A stretch of 64,000 bases of DNA from contig VUYV01000074.1 of assembly GCA_008711295.1 (NCBI GenBank), positions 3,008,080 to 3,072,079 on the forward strand. Direction: 5' to 3'. The stretch comes from Anarhynchus alexandrinus (lineage: Eukaryota > Chordata > Aves > Charadriiformes > Charadriidae). The notes under the pieces are model-generated. The model had not been told where the DNA came from, made no database searches, and saw nothing but the letters and a program-made list of their open reading frames with translations. Position 1 is the first letter of the stretch. Each line of letters opens with the position of its first letter. A program made the translations under genes and the position numbers. This document shows positions 1-12,248 of the stretch, piece after piece.

Positions 1-221
1 GTAAGCAGTAATAAGGTCTCCCCTCAGCCTTGTCTTCTCCAGGCTAGAGAGTCCCAGCTCTCTCAGCCTTTCCTCATAAGGGAGATGCTCCAATCCCTCA
101 ATCATCTTGGTTGCCCTTCGCTGGACTCTCTCTAGCAGTTCCCTGCCCCTCTTGAACTGGGGAGCCCAAAACTGGACACAGTATTCCAGTTGTGGCCTCA
201 CCAGTGCCGAGTAGAGGGGGA
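1..221 (-). mobile_element. CR1 LINE fragment, minus orientation, cut by window edge
   Basis: Read on the minus strand, this stretch follows the 3' part of the CR1 reverse-transcriptase ORF and 3' UTR. The + strand shows the recognisable complements of 'AGGCTGAGGGGAGACCTTA' (about 13-32), the 'CTCATAAGGGAGATGCTCCA' block, 'CTGGACACAGTATTCCAGT' (about 172-190) and 'GAGTAGAGGGGGA' at the right end. The element's 3' tail must lie left of position 1. The right limit, about 221, is the usual 5' truncation. CR1 is the dominant LINE of birds, so this also supports an avian source. Non-autonomous and not expected to be functional here. Confidence 0.93.
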
Positions 222-1407
222 ACACACTTTTAATGCTACTGATGGTGATGTGGCACAAGCAGGGAAAAGGCTGCTTGCTGGAAACCTGTGCCAGGCTTTA
301 AACTGAGCTCCGGGCATGCTGCAGGGCTGCCACCCCAGCACGAGCAACCGGGGCTGCACGCAGAGCCTGAAAAGCCCATGCTGTGTGCACCTCTGCCGTG
401 CTGTGGAGCCTGGCTGTTCCCGTCGGTTTGGTCCAGAAAAGCACGCTCAGGTCTCAGTGGATGCAGTTGTAGCAGAGGTGGGAGGGAGTTGAATCCTGCC
501 TCTCTCATTTTGTATGTCTTTGGAGGGTTTTGGAGGTCATCAGTGGTTTGGAGGGGATTGAAACTTCCTTACCAGGGAGAAGAGAGGCAGAAGCCGCTTT
601 CTCTCTCCTGATGGCTGGAAAACACCCCAGAAATGGTGTTTGGTGCAGGAGGGTGAGGACAGGTGCTCAATTTAGCCTATTGCCAAGACCAGATCTGAGC
701 GCACAACCCCCTGAGCCCCTCGGTCCCGAACCACCAGTCTACACCCAGCAACTCCATCCTGGGGACATGAAGGGCAGTCAGACACCTGGAGCTTTGAGCT
801 GGGCTTACCTGGTTTTCCATGGTCACATGCTGCAAAAGTCTCCTCTTTCTCCACCAAGGCTCCCAGCAGCAGGCTGAAAGAGGCACGCTTTTCATGGTCA
901 GGAGCAGCTGTATGCTGCACCCAGCGTTCGCGGCTTCTGTGGAGCTGCCTTGGAAGGACTCCATGTAGATGAACCATACCTAATAGTAGAGTCACTCTGC
1001 CAGTTCACATACACTATACTTCTATGTGTATCTGTCATTAAATAGGGAATACTGTGCCTGAAATGAGCTATTATCTATTCAACTGGGTGCTGTCTGTCTG
1101 GAGCATGTCAATCAGCAGTGTGAGTTCCTCAGATGATGCTTCATCCCTGCACTCCCTGGGAGAAGCACAGAGCCTGATTTCATCTCTGCATCGCATATGA
1201 GACATTGTTAGGTTCCAACTTGTCTTTTAAAAGAGGTACAAACTAATGTGGTGAGTTTTTTCTCCCTGTTAGTCTTTGGGAGAAACACTGCTCTGGCTTT
1301 GCTCCCTAGACTGGAACAGTTGCTCTTTGCACCACATAATCTCACTTTTATTCTGTTAACAAGCAAGCCAGTCAGGAATCCAGAGATGTCCCTGGCAGCT
1401 ACCCAGC

Positions 1408-1502
1408 ACAGTGAGTGTCCCTGGTTTGGGGACCAGCTGTGTTCATGGGGNGCAGTGAGTGTCCAGTCCCCACTGGTTTGGGGACCAGCTGTGTTCATGG
1501 GG
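1408..1502. repeat. Imperfect tandem duplication around a single N
   Basis: The block starting CAGTGAGTGTCC and ending CAGCTGTGTTCATGGGG occurs at 1409-1450 and again at 1453-1502, with a single N at 1451 between the copies. The second copy has 8 extra bases after GTGTCC. The N at the junction suggests a joined contig end or collapsed short repeat rather than a reliable genomic duplication. Confidence 0.75.
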
Positions 1503-2024
1503 AGCCCTTGATCTGGGGGTTTCTCTCAGGTTTGCTTGGTGATGTGTTGCCTGCAGCTGGCACTTGCTCTGATGGCGCACGGTCCTTAGGAAAAGACGAC
1601 CTCAGGACATTTGGTGGTGGACTGGACTGTAGGAAGCTCAGCCTAGACCATGCCTAACTTGTTCACGCTACATAAAATGCAAGGTTGGGCTTGACAGTGC
1701 TCACAGTCATTTCCTCTCCAGACAGAGCTCAGGCCAGGGCCATGTCTGAAAAACTTGCTTGCATGTAGGTAAGGGATAATACACAAACCAGACCTTGAAC
1801 CCAGGCCAGATCAGTGGGGTGGATATAGCTGAGGTCTTTCCTTGCTGCTGTACCCTGGCTGCAAGTGGAACTTTTTGGTTGTGTTTGTGTGTGGTTTTTT
1901 TTTATTTTTTCCCTAGCTCTGACCTCTTTCAGAACCTTGTAGTATCTAATAAGAGCCAGTTCCTGACACCCTGACAGCCTTTCTGAAGCTCTTATGCACT
2001 TGGCTGAATTATTTTACCATCTGT

Positions 2025-2074
2025 AATAAATAAAGTAATTTCTCATTCTGTGTTGTGGTCTCTGTATTGGTGTG
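2025..2074 (+). terminator. Candidate intronic polyadenylation site
   Basis: Two overlapping AATAAA hexamers (2025-2030 and 2029-2034) are followed 14 bases later by a GU-rich stretch (2048-2074, CTGTGTTGTGG...TTGGTGTG). This is the usual arrangement of a vertebrate cleavage and polyadenylation site. The hexamer alone is common in AT-rich introns; the downstream GU element makes this one stand out. It could end a short non-coding transcript, a prematurely terminated TA transcript, or nothing. Confidence 0.35.
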
Positions 2075-3794
2075 ATGGAGGTAGACCGGTGAAACTTGAG
2101 AGATGCTGGTTGCACTCAATACTGCAAAATTTCAGCAGACAATAGTTAAAAGAGCCCCATTTCCTGTGGGAAATACTGAAAGCAAGCCCCTTGTAAAAAA
2201 TAGACAGCAATGAACTGCTGTAGATATTGTTATTGGGTAAATGCTGTGCTCACAGGAAAAATACTGATGAGCAAAGCTCAACAGGAGGAATTTGATTCAG
2301 CAAGCCTCGGCCTTCTGCTGCCCATCACCTCTTCAGAACTTTTCAATTTTCCTTATTACATACCTAAAATCACTACAGAACAGTAGTGCTGAAGACCTGT
2401 AATAGCTGTATTCTGTCATGACTGTCATCTCTTGAAAATGACCTCACCCGCTTTCGTTTCTGGGGCTGTTGCTTTCTTTTTTTTTTTAATATTCCCTGAT
2501 GCTGCAGCGGTCTGGATAACTGGAGAGGATGCAGTTAGCTGTTTTAGGCTGTTTTGGGCATTTAACACCTGCCTTTCTCCTCCTCCTCCTCCAGAAAAGA
2601 TGAGGGGTTAACCCATGCTGTGCAGCAGAATGCAACAGCAGAGATTTCTGCATCTCCTTCTTCCCTGGCAACTTGTGGACATGCCCCCAGGCACCTGCTG
2701 CAAACCATTACTGATGGTGGCTGAGTGGGTCATGGGGTGATTTGGGGTTAGGCAGTCCCCCCGGAGGCACAAATGATGGTCCCTGTTGTCTTTAACAGGG
2801 CCTGGGCAGCTGGCCTGTCTGGGCAGCAGAGGTTGGCATGCGGCAGCAGAGCTGGAGGCAGCACCGACCCAGCAGGAGACTCCTCAGCAGAGATCTGTGC
2901 TTATCCTCTCCTGCAGCGAGGGGAGAAGGGATCACTCTTTGTCCTGTTGTAAAACTCTCGAGGTTGGCTGGCTGCAAAAAGCCTTGTGTAAACTTTGAAA
3001 GGTAGACCCAAATGCATGTTCTCGGTTGGGTATCTCAAACTGAGCAAATGATGTCTATTACATAAACCAAAGGGATATTTTTTTTTAAATGGACTTGAAA
3101 ACGTTCTGTGGCTTCTGACCAGTTTGCCTGTAAAGTTTATCTTACAATACTTATTTTTGGACTTGGCTTAAAAATACCTCAGAATTTTGAGGGCTGGGCC
3201 TGGATTTTCCACTCATGTTGCTTTTGAGAAGACTTTCTCACTTACTGCAGTAAAAGCTCTCACCTCTGCCCGGCACCTCTGACTCCTCCCTCTCCAGAAG
3301 TGCACTGCTTTTAACCATCACTGCAAATAGATTTGGGAAAGGAATTGACTGGAAAAGTGAGTTACAAAATAATATGATTGCAACTGCTTTTTAATTGTTT
3401 TGGGGTTTAATGCTTTTTAAAAATGGATGGACGTTTACATTTTCTTTACTATTTAAATTTAGAAAGTCTCAGGACCATGTTTCCCTGGAGATGTACTGAT
3501 GGTCAACAGACCTCTGTGTGCTTTACAAAGTTGGTGGCACTGCTATACCTGAGGAACAGAAGGGCAAAGATGGACAGGTACTCCTGGGGTCCAGGTGCTG
3601 AGCTGGGTGTCCAGCTTGCTCCAGGCTTGCGCTCTAACTCTGGGCTCCTCACCACAGGTTGCTCAGGCTCCTGGGTGGTCTTCTGGAGGTTATGAGAGCT
3701 CTGTACCCCAGACTAGAACCCACCAGTTGCAGTGGGCAAGTGGAGGAATTGCTGCGGCAGTGCTTTTACCTTGGTCAGAGCTCCATCTTTCTCA

Positions 3795-3975
3795 GCTCCT
3801 GCTGAGAAAGGGAGTGGGTGTCAGGGCTGAGCAGAAGGGGAGGGGATGTCCACGGCTGGGTGAGGAGGTAGTTTCCAAGGATGGGTGAGAAGGGGAGGGT
3901 GGAGAAGGGGGTGTCCAAGGTTGAGTGGGAGATAAGAGAGGTCTGGGAAAGTTCACAAGATGCTGAAGGAATCTT
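3795..3975. repeat. Degenerate GA-rich minisatellite-like block
   Basis: Purine-rich on the + strand, with repeated variants of GTCCAAGG(T/A)TG(A/G)GTG(A/G)GA separated by AGAAGGGGAGGG-type spacers (around 3847, 3875 and 3918). Period is irregular, roughly 30-45 bases. It explains the Pro/Ser-rich chance reading frame on the minus strand. No function is seen. Confidence 0.6.
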
Positions 3976-5028
3976 TGGAGGGAAAACAAAAAAAATAGAG
4001 GTGACTTTACTCCAACAATTAGGGAACGGTGCCTCCAGTGCTGGTGGAGTGATTAGCTGCCTGAAGCCTTGAGGACAAAGAAATGCCTCTTATTATGTAG
4101 AAGCAGTCACTGTTGTCTGGATGGATAACGATGACATGTAGATAGCAGATGAGATGTAGGTAGGAGATGCAGTGGGTCCCCGGGATGCAGAGATGGCTGA
4201 TATTGTTCTGAACCCATTCTGCTTCCAGAAGCCATTCCCAGCGGTTTGCAGGGAGCGGGCCATGCAGTGCCCAAGCTGGGAACCCTTCAGCACAGTAGTA
4301 CTGGGAATGCAGAGGGAGCCTTTTTCTCCCAAAGGACCTCTGCTGCCAGCGCTGGAGCAGGGCGCTGGCGCGGGGCCCATGGCTGCAGTGATATAACGTG
4401 CTTTGAGGGGCCGCTGCAAAGCTGCAAATGTTGCATTTGCTGTGGGCATAGTCTTACTCAAGATGATTCTAACTGAAAGGAGATGATGAACAGAAAAAAT
4501 CCCCCTTGTGCTTTTCAGCAGAGTGAATTAGGAGGATCATTCTGTGCAGCCAGTTTCACTTTCTTTGATGTAGGTCAGTCTTGCCCACACACCAGAGGCT
4601 TGAGTAAAGAGCAACCAGAAAGCTGAACAATCCCTTCCTACCCCTTTCCATTCTGCTCACACACATACACTTCCAAAAGAGAAATTTAAATCTCGGGGAG
4701 ATTGGGATGCACTGTTACAGTAGACTCTAGCAGAACACAGAGTTTTTATAAGCCATGCATTCCTCTGAAACAGAATTGCTTTAATTCCTCTAAATATCAT
4801 ATATCTCACAGTTGAAACAGGGCATGCACAGTACAAGCGTCATTTGCCTAGGCAATAAGAAACAGCTAATGGTCCTCCCTAGGCTGTCCTCAATGGATGC
4901 TGTAGGACACTGGCAGTGTCACAGAACCCTTTGCCACTGTCACTCCCATTCTTGTGCTCCTCATATCTTCTTGGTTGGTGGCTACTTCTGAGATCGGGAT
5001 CCACCCTTCAGGCAGTTAGCTTCTTTCA

Positions 5029-5073
5029 TTTTCTAATGCACGTCTTTGTGGTTTTCTAATGCACATCTCTGTG
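5029..5073. repeat. Short tandem duplication, 22-bp unit
   Basis: TTTTCTAATGCACGTCTTTGTG at 5029-5050 is repeated at 5052-5073 with two base changes and one spacer base. A simple local duplication in intron 1. Confidence 0.75.
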
Positions 5074-6384
5074 CCACTGGACTACTTTTCTCTCAGCTGC
5101 CCCTCCCCATAACCCACACTGCTGTCCACATGTTTTTCAGTGAAGTTGCAGATCAGCTCAGGGAAACATCTGAAAAATGTAGGATCTGGGAAAAAAGAAT
5201 GGACATTTGAACCATGGGTGAAAGTTATATTCTGTCTCCAAAAAAATCCTGCGTGTCAGTGTTTGTTATTCCTTCCAAACACATGAACCCATCACTCTTC
5301 TTCTGGAGGTATTTTATAGGACTAACATATAGGAGCAATGTTACATAGGAGGAAAATCTGAAGGATTTAAAGACGCTGCTGGAAGTCTGGAATTTAAAAA
5401 GCTAAATCTGAAGGTGGGGCTGAAAACCCAAAGGACCATGAATACTTGTGAGTGAAGTTCAGCAGGACCTGCCTCTGTCGGGGTGGGAATCAGTCTCTCT
5501 CGGGCTATCGTGAGCCAAGACCTTGGAATATGGCATGAAGCAGAGAAAGAAATGGGAAAATGCGTAGTAGAGGGCAGTTCATACTGGAAAGGGGACTGCT
5601 TGTTGGTGAAGTAAACACAGAAGGAGGCATAGATAGGGGTGCAATACAGATCTCCAAAATGCAGTTTTCTCTTTAAGGGGGGTGAGAGTCTGCCTGTCTG
5701 CCCGTGGGCTTTCATTTTGCGCGACGCACCCCCTTCTTCCCCCCAATTCACAGCAATGAACATTTTTGGTTACCAAAGGTCTCTATTGGGTGCTTCCAGG
5801 GTGTGCTTTGCCAGCTGATGGGGGCTGATGCGGCTGTGGGGAAGAAGCATGCTCCACGCTTCGGGGAATTCCAGATGACAGTGCCTGCCAGGGGCACGCT
5901 TGTCCCATGCTGCCAGACCCCGCTTCCTTCTCCTCTTGCACAGCTGTGAGCTTCATTAGGTAGCGATGTCTACAAATCACTGCAGTGTTAAAATGCAGAG
6001 CGGGGGGAATTCCAGCAGGACGAGGGCTGCCAAGTTCCTCGAGTTTTAACAGTGCGGTCTGAAAAGGAGCCCCCTCCCCACTCAAGAACTAAAAATACAA
6101 CTAACACCGAGATTCCGGCAATTAAGCATAATGCTCATGAACTTTAAATCATTTGTTTACCATTGCTTTTGATGCACTTCAAGCTGTAACCAGAGAAGGC
6201 AGGGACCAGCACGTGGATTTGGCTTGCTGGAGCTGAGGCTGCCGACTTCTCTGCTCTGCAACTTACTTCTCTATCAAGTCCACACCCTGTGACAGTTGAG
6301 GGCTAATATATTAATCTATGCATGAATTAAGGGCTGTTAAGTGGTTAACTGCTGTAAGAATTCAGGAAGAGAGATTAGTTTTTA

Positions 6385-6500
6385 GTCTGGGCATCTGGGT
6401 TTGAATTCTGCATCCACCCTGAACTCTGAGTGTGACTTAAAGCCAGTTACAGCATTTCTGCAGCCTTGGTTTTCATTCCTGGGCATCATCATTTTGGTGC
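6385..6500 (+). mobile_element. MIR-like ancient SINE fragment, plus orientation
   Basis: The order of short blocks matches the MIR/CORE-SINE consensus: 'GGGTTTGAATTCTGC' (the tRNA-like/box B end), then a region like 'GTGTGACTTaaaGCcaGTtAC', then 'CAGCCTTGGTTTTC' in place of 'TGCCTCAGTTTCC'. It is heavily diverged, as expected for an element active before birds arose. It sits just upstream of a second copy in the same orientation. Confidence 0.55.
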
Positions 6501-6611
6501 CTGAAGAGAAATGAAGTTTGGGGGGTTCTTGCTCTAGGAAGCGCAGTGCATACTCTACCTGAAGAAATTAAGGCCTTTTTTAATTTCTCTATTTAGACAC
6601 CCAAAATCACT

Positions 6612-6835
6612 AGTTCCTTTTTGAGAAGCACCAGACTGGGACTCAGGTGACCAAGGCTGTATTTCTGGCTGCACAACTGGCTTGCTGAGTAACGATGAGT
6701 AATCCTATGACCTCCTGGTGCCTTAGTTTTCCCACAGGTAAAATGGGAGTAATTATACTGTCTTCCTTTGTAGAGCACTTTGAGAGCTATGAATAAAATG
6801 AGCCATATTAGATATCATTATTTAGACATTATTAA
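6612..6835 (+). mobile_element. MIR-like ancient SINE, plus orientation, well preserved
   Basis: Recognisable consecutive blocks: 'GACTGGGACTCAGGTGACC', then 'CCTGGTGCCTTAGTTTTCCC' (6715-6734), 'GTAAAATGGGAGTAATTATACTG' and 'AGAGCACTTTGAGAGCTATGAATAAAATG', ending in an ATTATT-rich tail near 6830. This is the hallmark MIR/CORE-SINE order, including the GTAAAATGGG and tail blocks. It is one of the clearest ancient SINEs in the window. Confidence 0.75.
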
Positions 6836-9800
6836 TTATTCTTTGGGTTCTTTTGTATAATGTGGAAGTGCTTTCTTCATAAGAGTAGATGTTCTTCTCT
6901 TTGCATCAAGGTTTCCCAAGTACTCCACTAGCAGGTTCTTTAGAGGAATATATCTTGTGAAAAAACAGCAAAATCTGTAGCTTACAAAGAAAGACTTCTC
7001 TGTCCCCATCTGCATGTCCACTGACTGAGGACTACAGACTCAGGGATAGAAAATTGTACACCATTGATAGACGTTTGGTGGGGAGAAGGAGAAAGCAACA
7101 TCCTATAACTTTGGCAACAGGCAGAAAAAAGCTCCAAATCATTTTGCTCATCCCTACTGTGAAAGATTTCTTCTCACAAGGTTTTATACTGTGGCTTTAC
7201 ACCAATATCGAGCCATGAAGTTTGGCACGCAGTTTCTGAGAGTTTGCACACCATGTGGGAGAAACACAAACCACCCCAGAGCTCCAGCTTCCGAGGGAAG
7301 ATAAGGAGAACTGAAGGTGCTTGGATCTCTTGAAACCCAACCCAGGAGCTTCACTGAGATACCTTATTCATTTCTGGTTTCCCCATAAACTCTATTATTA
7401 ACCCAGGGGTAGTTCAGAGTGTTGAAGCTCTAAGCCTATTTTGGATGAAAAACCAAAGAAAACCATGCTGTCTCTTGGTTGTGACAGTCTGTCTTGGTTT
7501 TGGAAGGAGGTTGCTGGACTCACACATGCACCACAGAGCTGAACTCTGCATCAGGTCTGACCCTATATCAGTGAAAGTAGGTGTCATCTGCCTTTAAGGT
7601 TAAAGCCACAGAGGAGGGGCTGTGCCTGCTTCCTATCAAACCTAGGTCTTGCTTTCCTCAGGAGCTCCTGCCTTTTCCCCAGTGGTAAGTCAGGCTTGGT
7701 ATTTTGGGTTTAGCCCTTTCTAAGGAAGATTGTTTGCAGAGAAAGGTGGCTTTTTGGGTGAGAAATGTTGCTGCGTTGCAATAGTTGAGTTTAATAGTTT
7801 TCTGTCATTGTCTTCTGGTGTGGAAAGTGGTTTGGGGTTTTTTTTTGTTTTGTTGTTTTTCTTGACTCTCTTTGATGTGAAGGTAGAAAGGAGGGAAACA
7901 CAGTGAAGAGTGGAAAGCATGTGCTTGGAGTGAGGTAGTAGGAGCAGAAACATCTTGTTTTCTCTCTGTTTTTTTATGTCATGCTGGGCCAAGCAGTCAG
8001 TGCTTTGTTTCCACCTGTGTTGGGACCCTTGGCTCCAGGGAAAGGCCATAGCAGCGCAGATGGGCTAAGTCTTGTGAAAGGCAAATGCTGTCCTTGTCAG
8101 GGCTTTTTGTTTGGTTTTTGGTTGGGTGGGGTTTGGGTTTTTTGGGCGAAGTTTAACATTCCCAGCCTTCTGGGAGACTCTGAAATGGAGTGCTGTGGGG
8201 GCACAGCTACAGGGGCACGCTGGTCTCATTGCCACATTTTGCAGAGATCTCGCTGATCAGCGTGATGGCAAACTGAATCAGCTGAGGCACAGTCCCGCTC
8301 TGGTGGGCTGTAACGCAGCTCTTCTGGGGAAATGATCAGGAGGCAGCAACACAATCAGCACGCACAAGGCTTCAGCCCATGGAGTGAATCTGAAAAATGC
8401 TTTCACCTGGAGTCTGGGCTGCTCTGGCTTCAGCAAAATAAATAGGATGGAGCTGAGCTAGACCTTAGTGGGGGTGCGTTGCTGGCTGAAACCTGTCCTG
8501 GGATTTGGTGGTGCAGGAGCAGTGTCCTAGCACTGTGCCAGGAAAGCCTGTGGTCTTGGTGAGGTCCTGCTTCTCATAGAAGATTTACCTTGCTATTTCT
8601 GTTGATTAATAATCTGCTGGTGGTTTTTAAAGGAGGGGACTTGTGGCTGCAATGTCCTATTCAGTTTACAGTTTGATGGGGGCTATAAATCCCTCTGTAG
8701 TTCCAACCTGGTGCAGTTAGTGCTCACTGATGCTTGTGGTAAGCTGCCTGCCAACTATTTCAGCAGTTAATGCACAGAATTAAGCATATAGCTTGTAGAC
8801 TTAAGGCAGAGGGCACACTAGACAAGAATTACTGCCATGCTTTGTCCTGCTGTAGTCAGTGGTTTAGTCTAACAGGCTGTGTTTGGTAGTGTTATCTCCT
8901 ACCATGCACTTTGGGATGAGTGGCTGTGGGTAAAAAGGATGGGTTTTAAATGTCTGTTAGTAAAAAAATAAAAGGCAGCTGATAGGAGCAATTTGAACAA
9001 TGCAAACTCCTGATATCTTGTGATTAAATTTAGGTACTTGGGCATTATTTTACTGAAGCTAGAGTGTTTGTTGATGTGGGAAAAGAAAACTAACTAGATT
9101 AATAAAATTTATGTGTAGCTCTTGCTTAGGCTTTAGCTGTTATTTTCTCGTGGAAGAGCAAATTTGGACACTTAGGTATGCTGTTTCGTAGACAGAGGCT
9201 GCTCCTCTATGTTGAAGGCTGTTTGTTAAGGAAAATGGCACTAGGTTTAGGCTTTATTAAGATCACAGGGAAGGAGACCATTTAGCCTGTGTGCAGCTTT
9301 GTGCTGAACTGAAGTTGGTTTTCTTGCAGCTTGACAGTTCTTTCCCAGCTGAGAGCAGGGTGCACCAAACTGAGTAAAAAGCAATGCTCACCACCTCTGT
9401 AATGCTGTAGCCGCCTTGCAGGTGCCTTGCCAAGGTTGGCCACCTAATCCTGCGGCTTCCTTTGGAAATAGAGCTGTACAGGTAGTAAAGGTGTTGCAGA
9501 GAGTGTTGAAGGAGTCCCTCAAACTTTGCTTCTGTGAAAGCATTAACCAGGGAACTTCTTTTGCTTGGTATAGGGAAACATCCCTTTTTGGTCATCAGGT
9601 AAAAATCTGATAATGCTTTTCTTTGAAACCTTAAGCCAGCAGCTTGGTTGAGTACAGGGATAAAGATGAGAGATGGAGAAATTTGAAGTTTATGTTTAGT
9701 ACAGGGATGCATTGGTTGTGTCCTGAACTTGTGTGACTCTTTCCAATAGCTCTGTTAGCTTCAGAGGCATATAATAATAAGCCTGGCTTTATTAGTCCAT

Positions 9801-12060
9801 GCAGCTAATATCTCCTTCCTCTCCTGTGCCGCAGGCTGTAGGAACTGTGAAGACTGTTTGGTGCATGAGAAGCAACTTCTGCTTTGCTGCTGAATGGGAC
9901 CACAGGGGCCGGAGCAGGCAGGGGCATGTCATGGCATGCAGAAACCTCATTGCAATTAGACTTTTTGAAAGAAAGAAGGTCTCTGAGGAAGGTCTGTTTT
10001 GTAATAACTCTTTTTGGTGAAGCTAGTGCCTGTGTATGTAGTAATGAGCTGGTGTGGATGGTTGTCATAACCTTTGCACCAAATTCCTAAAAAGTGGTTT
10101 TTAGTGTTGAAGTCAAGGGCAGTTGTGATAAGTGGCAAATAACTGTTAAAAGGGAGCACTTCACTGGTTTGGGAGAACCCATTGTGGGGTTTCTCTACAC
10201 GTTCCTGGGAGATCAGGACTGGGTGCAGGGTACCCAGCAGTGCCTGGGGTCTGCGGGTTTAGTGGCAGAGTGGGCTGAGGAATATGCACTCCCCGTTGCT
10301 CTCGTCCAGATCCCGTGGTAGCGCTGGTTCTCAGCTTATATAGCAGGCTTTAGGCCAGACCTGTTCTCTGGGTTTCAATGCAGTGCTCTTGAAAGTGCCT
10401 TACCAGACTGAAAGCTTGAAAGGAGCAATTTCTGGTACTTTGTGGGATAACTGCTATTCTCAGAGGACTTGTGATTATTTATTCACATGTAGTGTGGGTA
10501 TGTGCTCATATCTGTGAGATGAAGGTATTAGATATGATACTTCTGAATTTTATTTTTGTCTCTGGCTGTTCATGAACTTTTAAGGGATGTTGGGTGTTTG
10601 GTTTTTTTTTTTGTTAATCACAAAAAGGATGAGCAACTGAAGTGATACTTTCACTTGTCTTGAGGCATGCTCAGCTATGGATCTGGGGGCCAAATCCACT
10701 TTGATTTCTATTAGCTTAGGAAAACTGTCTGCTCTTTTCAAAGAGCATGCAGTTCTTTGGTCAGCAGAGGTGAGGAAAGCCCTGCTTTTTGTAGACCAGA
10801 GTCATCCTCAAAACATAAGAGGCTTCAAGTAAAGAGAGCTAGATCCCTCTCTGACAGCAGCCAGAAATAGATGCTTCAAGAAAAAGTAGAGGAAAAGAAC
10901 AACTGCAGTGTGATCCTCCCTCTGAAATGCTCCTCCTTAATTTTGACGGCTTAATAAATTAGGGTCTTCCATGGAATTTGTTTAGACCATTGTGTTAAAC
11001 AGCACCAAAATGTGCCAAACCAAATGTTAGTACAATTCTCTTTGGAATCCATTTGTAGCCCTGGCTTCTGCCGCAGCCGTTCCCCTGACAGGGAGCACAG
11101 CTCTTCACTTGCATTGTGCCGAAACAACTCTTTTATATGACAATTTAGCAGGCTGCCTCTGGCCTTGTAGCAGGAAAGATGGTCACCTGCCTTAAACTCT
11201 AAGTTGAACCGAGAGTTTTTGCCAACTGCAAATATACTAGAGAAATTCTTCCTGCTCCCCCTTACATCCCTGCAGCCGCTGAGTATTTTGACACGGGCGT
11301 AAAAGCTGCCGTATTTGAATTTAGAAATTGGCCAGTGGGATGAGAATGTGCAGCTGTGTAAGGCGCGAGTGCTCCGGCTTCGTCACTGCTCCTCTTGGGC
11401 CCACCTATTTCTGTGAGGCTTGTGGGAGCTTAAGGGGATAAAAATGGCCAAGGTAATTAGCAGATTTGGTAGAAATCAACCAGTCAGACTCAGAAATTAT
11501 TGGAGGTAAGAAGACAGTAGACAAACAGATATAATCTAATGTGATGGAACTTACTTCCATAGAAAATCACGAAGAAATATTTCTTTATTATTGTTCAATT
11601 TTTTTAAAAAAATACTTATTGTAGTTCAAGATCTCAGCTGCAGTGGCTGGGTGTAGGAGAAATCACCTAAATCCTCTCTGGGCATGCAACCTAGAGAGGC
11701 AACCAGCCAGGGAGAATGGATCGCACACCACTTAGTCTTTGTAGCAGGTGAAACATCTACCTGCTTTATATAGAAAGTTGATTATTTGGGGGTAAAATGG
11801 AAGGTGTGTGGGGTTGTTTGTTTTCCTCTGGGATTCTTATGACGCAGCATCCCTGTGGACTCTGAGGGGTATTTAACTTATTGGGAAGGGTGGCCAAATT
11901 CTCTCCCGTCTAAATACAGCATCTGCAGCAGTGTGGAATGTGTGTTGTACAGCTGTGAATGTTCCAGGCATTCAGCGTGTCTCCTTTTTCACACAATAGC
12001 TTCTATTTATGGGTTTTCATCGAGTTGGGCTCATGCATTCAACATATCTTTCTCTGTGTG

Positions 12061-12119
12061 TGTTCTTTTCTTTTCTTTTTTTTTTTTGGCTTTTTTTTTT
12101 TTTGCTTTTGTTTTTTAAG
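12061..12119 (+). other. TP63: Extended T-rich tract and 3' splice site of exon 2
   Basis: Nearly 55 bases of T with a few C and G lead directly to TTAAG|G, giving the exon 2 acceptor AG at 12118-12119. The polypyrimidine tract is unusually long and is interrupted by GGC and GC. Strong U2AF binding would be expected. Homopolymer length here is likely polymorphic or error-prone in assembly. Confidence 0.8.
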
Positions 12120-12248
12120 GTTTGTAGAAACTCCGAGCCACTTCTCCTGGAAGGAGAGTTACTACAGATCAGCCATGTCCCAGAGCTCGCAGCCCAGGGA
12201 ATTCCTCAGCCCAGAGGTGCTACAGCATATCTGGGACTTCCTGGAACA
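12120..12248 (+). CDS. TP63: TP63 exon 2 (TA-specific; N-terminal transactivation domain)
   Basis: The 129-bp exon starts with the last base of a split Arg codon and ends with CA of a split Gln codon (donor GTAAGT at 12249). It encodes [18 protein letters not shown], then [16 protein letters not shown], then QHIWDFLE. I recall the human exon as differing at 6 of 42 residues. The ATG at 12175-12177 (G at -3) is the start of the shorter TAp63 form; the longer form begins in exon 1, outside the window. The segment around H-I-W-D-F-L-E is the p53-like amphipathic TAD helix that binds MDM2 and p300-type coactivators and, in TAp63α, the inhibitory domain. The oddity is Leu at 12220-12222 where human p63 has Phe16 of the F16/W20/L23 triad; Trp20 and Leu23 are intact. 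Confidence 0.96.
12175..12177 (+). other. TP63: Internal TAp63 start codon (short TA form)
   Basis: ATG in context GCC-ATG-T, with a purine at -3. In human p63 the equivalent Met begins the originally described TAp63 protein, while transcripts containing exon 1 add about 39 residues upstream. Both uses are compatible with the sequence here. Nothing in the window decides between them, because exon 1 is missing. Confidence 0.7.

Larger units (their letters stand above)
1..12119 (+). other. TP63: TP63 intron 1 (3' part), non-coding
   Basis: This is 12 kb with no exon I can support. Apart from the separately listed elements (CR1 fragment, N-containing tandem repeat, poly(A)-like site, GA-rich repeat, two MIR-like SINEs and the T-rich tract before exon 2), the stretches 222-1407, 1503-2024, 2076-3795, 3975-6384 and 6836-12060 look like ordinary intron: mixed composition, scattered T runs and ORFs of chance length only. 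I looked for the first TA exon, whose peptide begins MNFETS in human, and did not see it. It should lie further upstream. Confidence 0.8.

Noticed and set aside
1..12119. First TA exon (human peptide starting MNFETS)
   Set aside because: Searched by eye and not found. It is expected upstream of the window.
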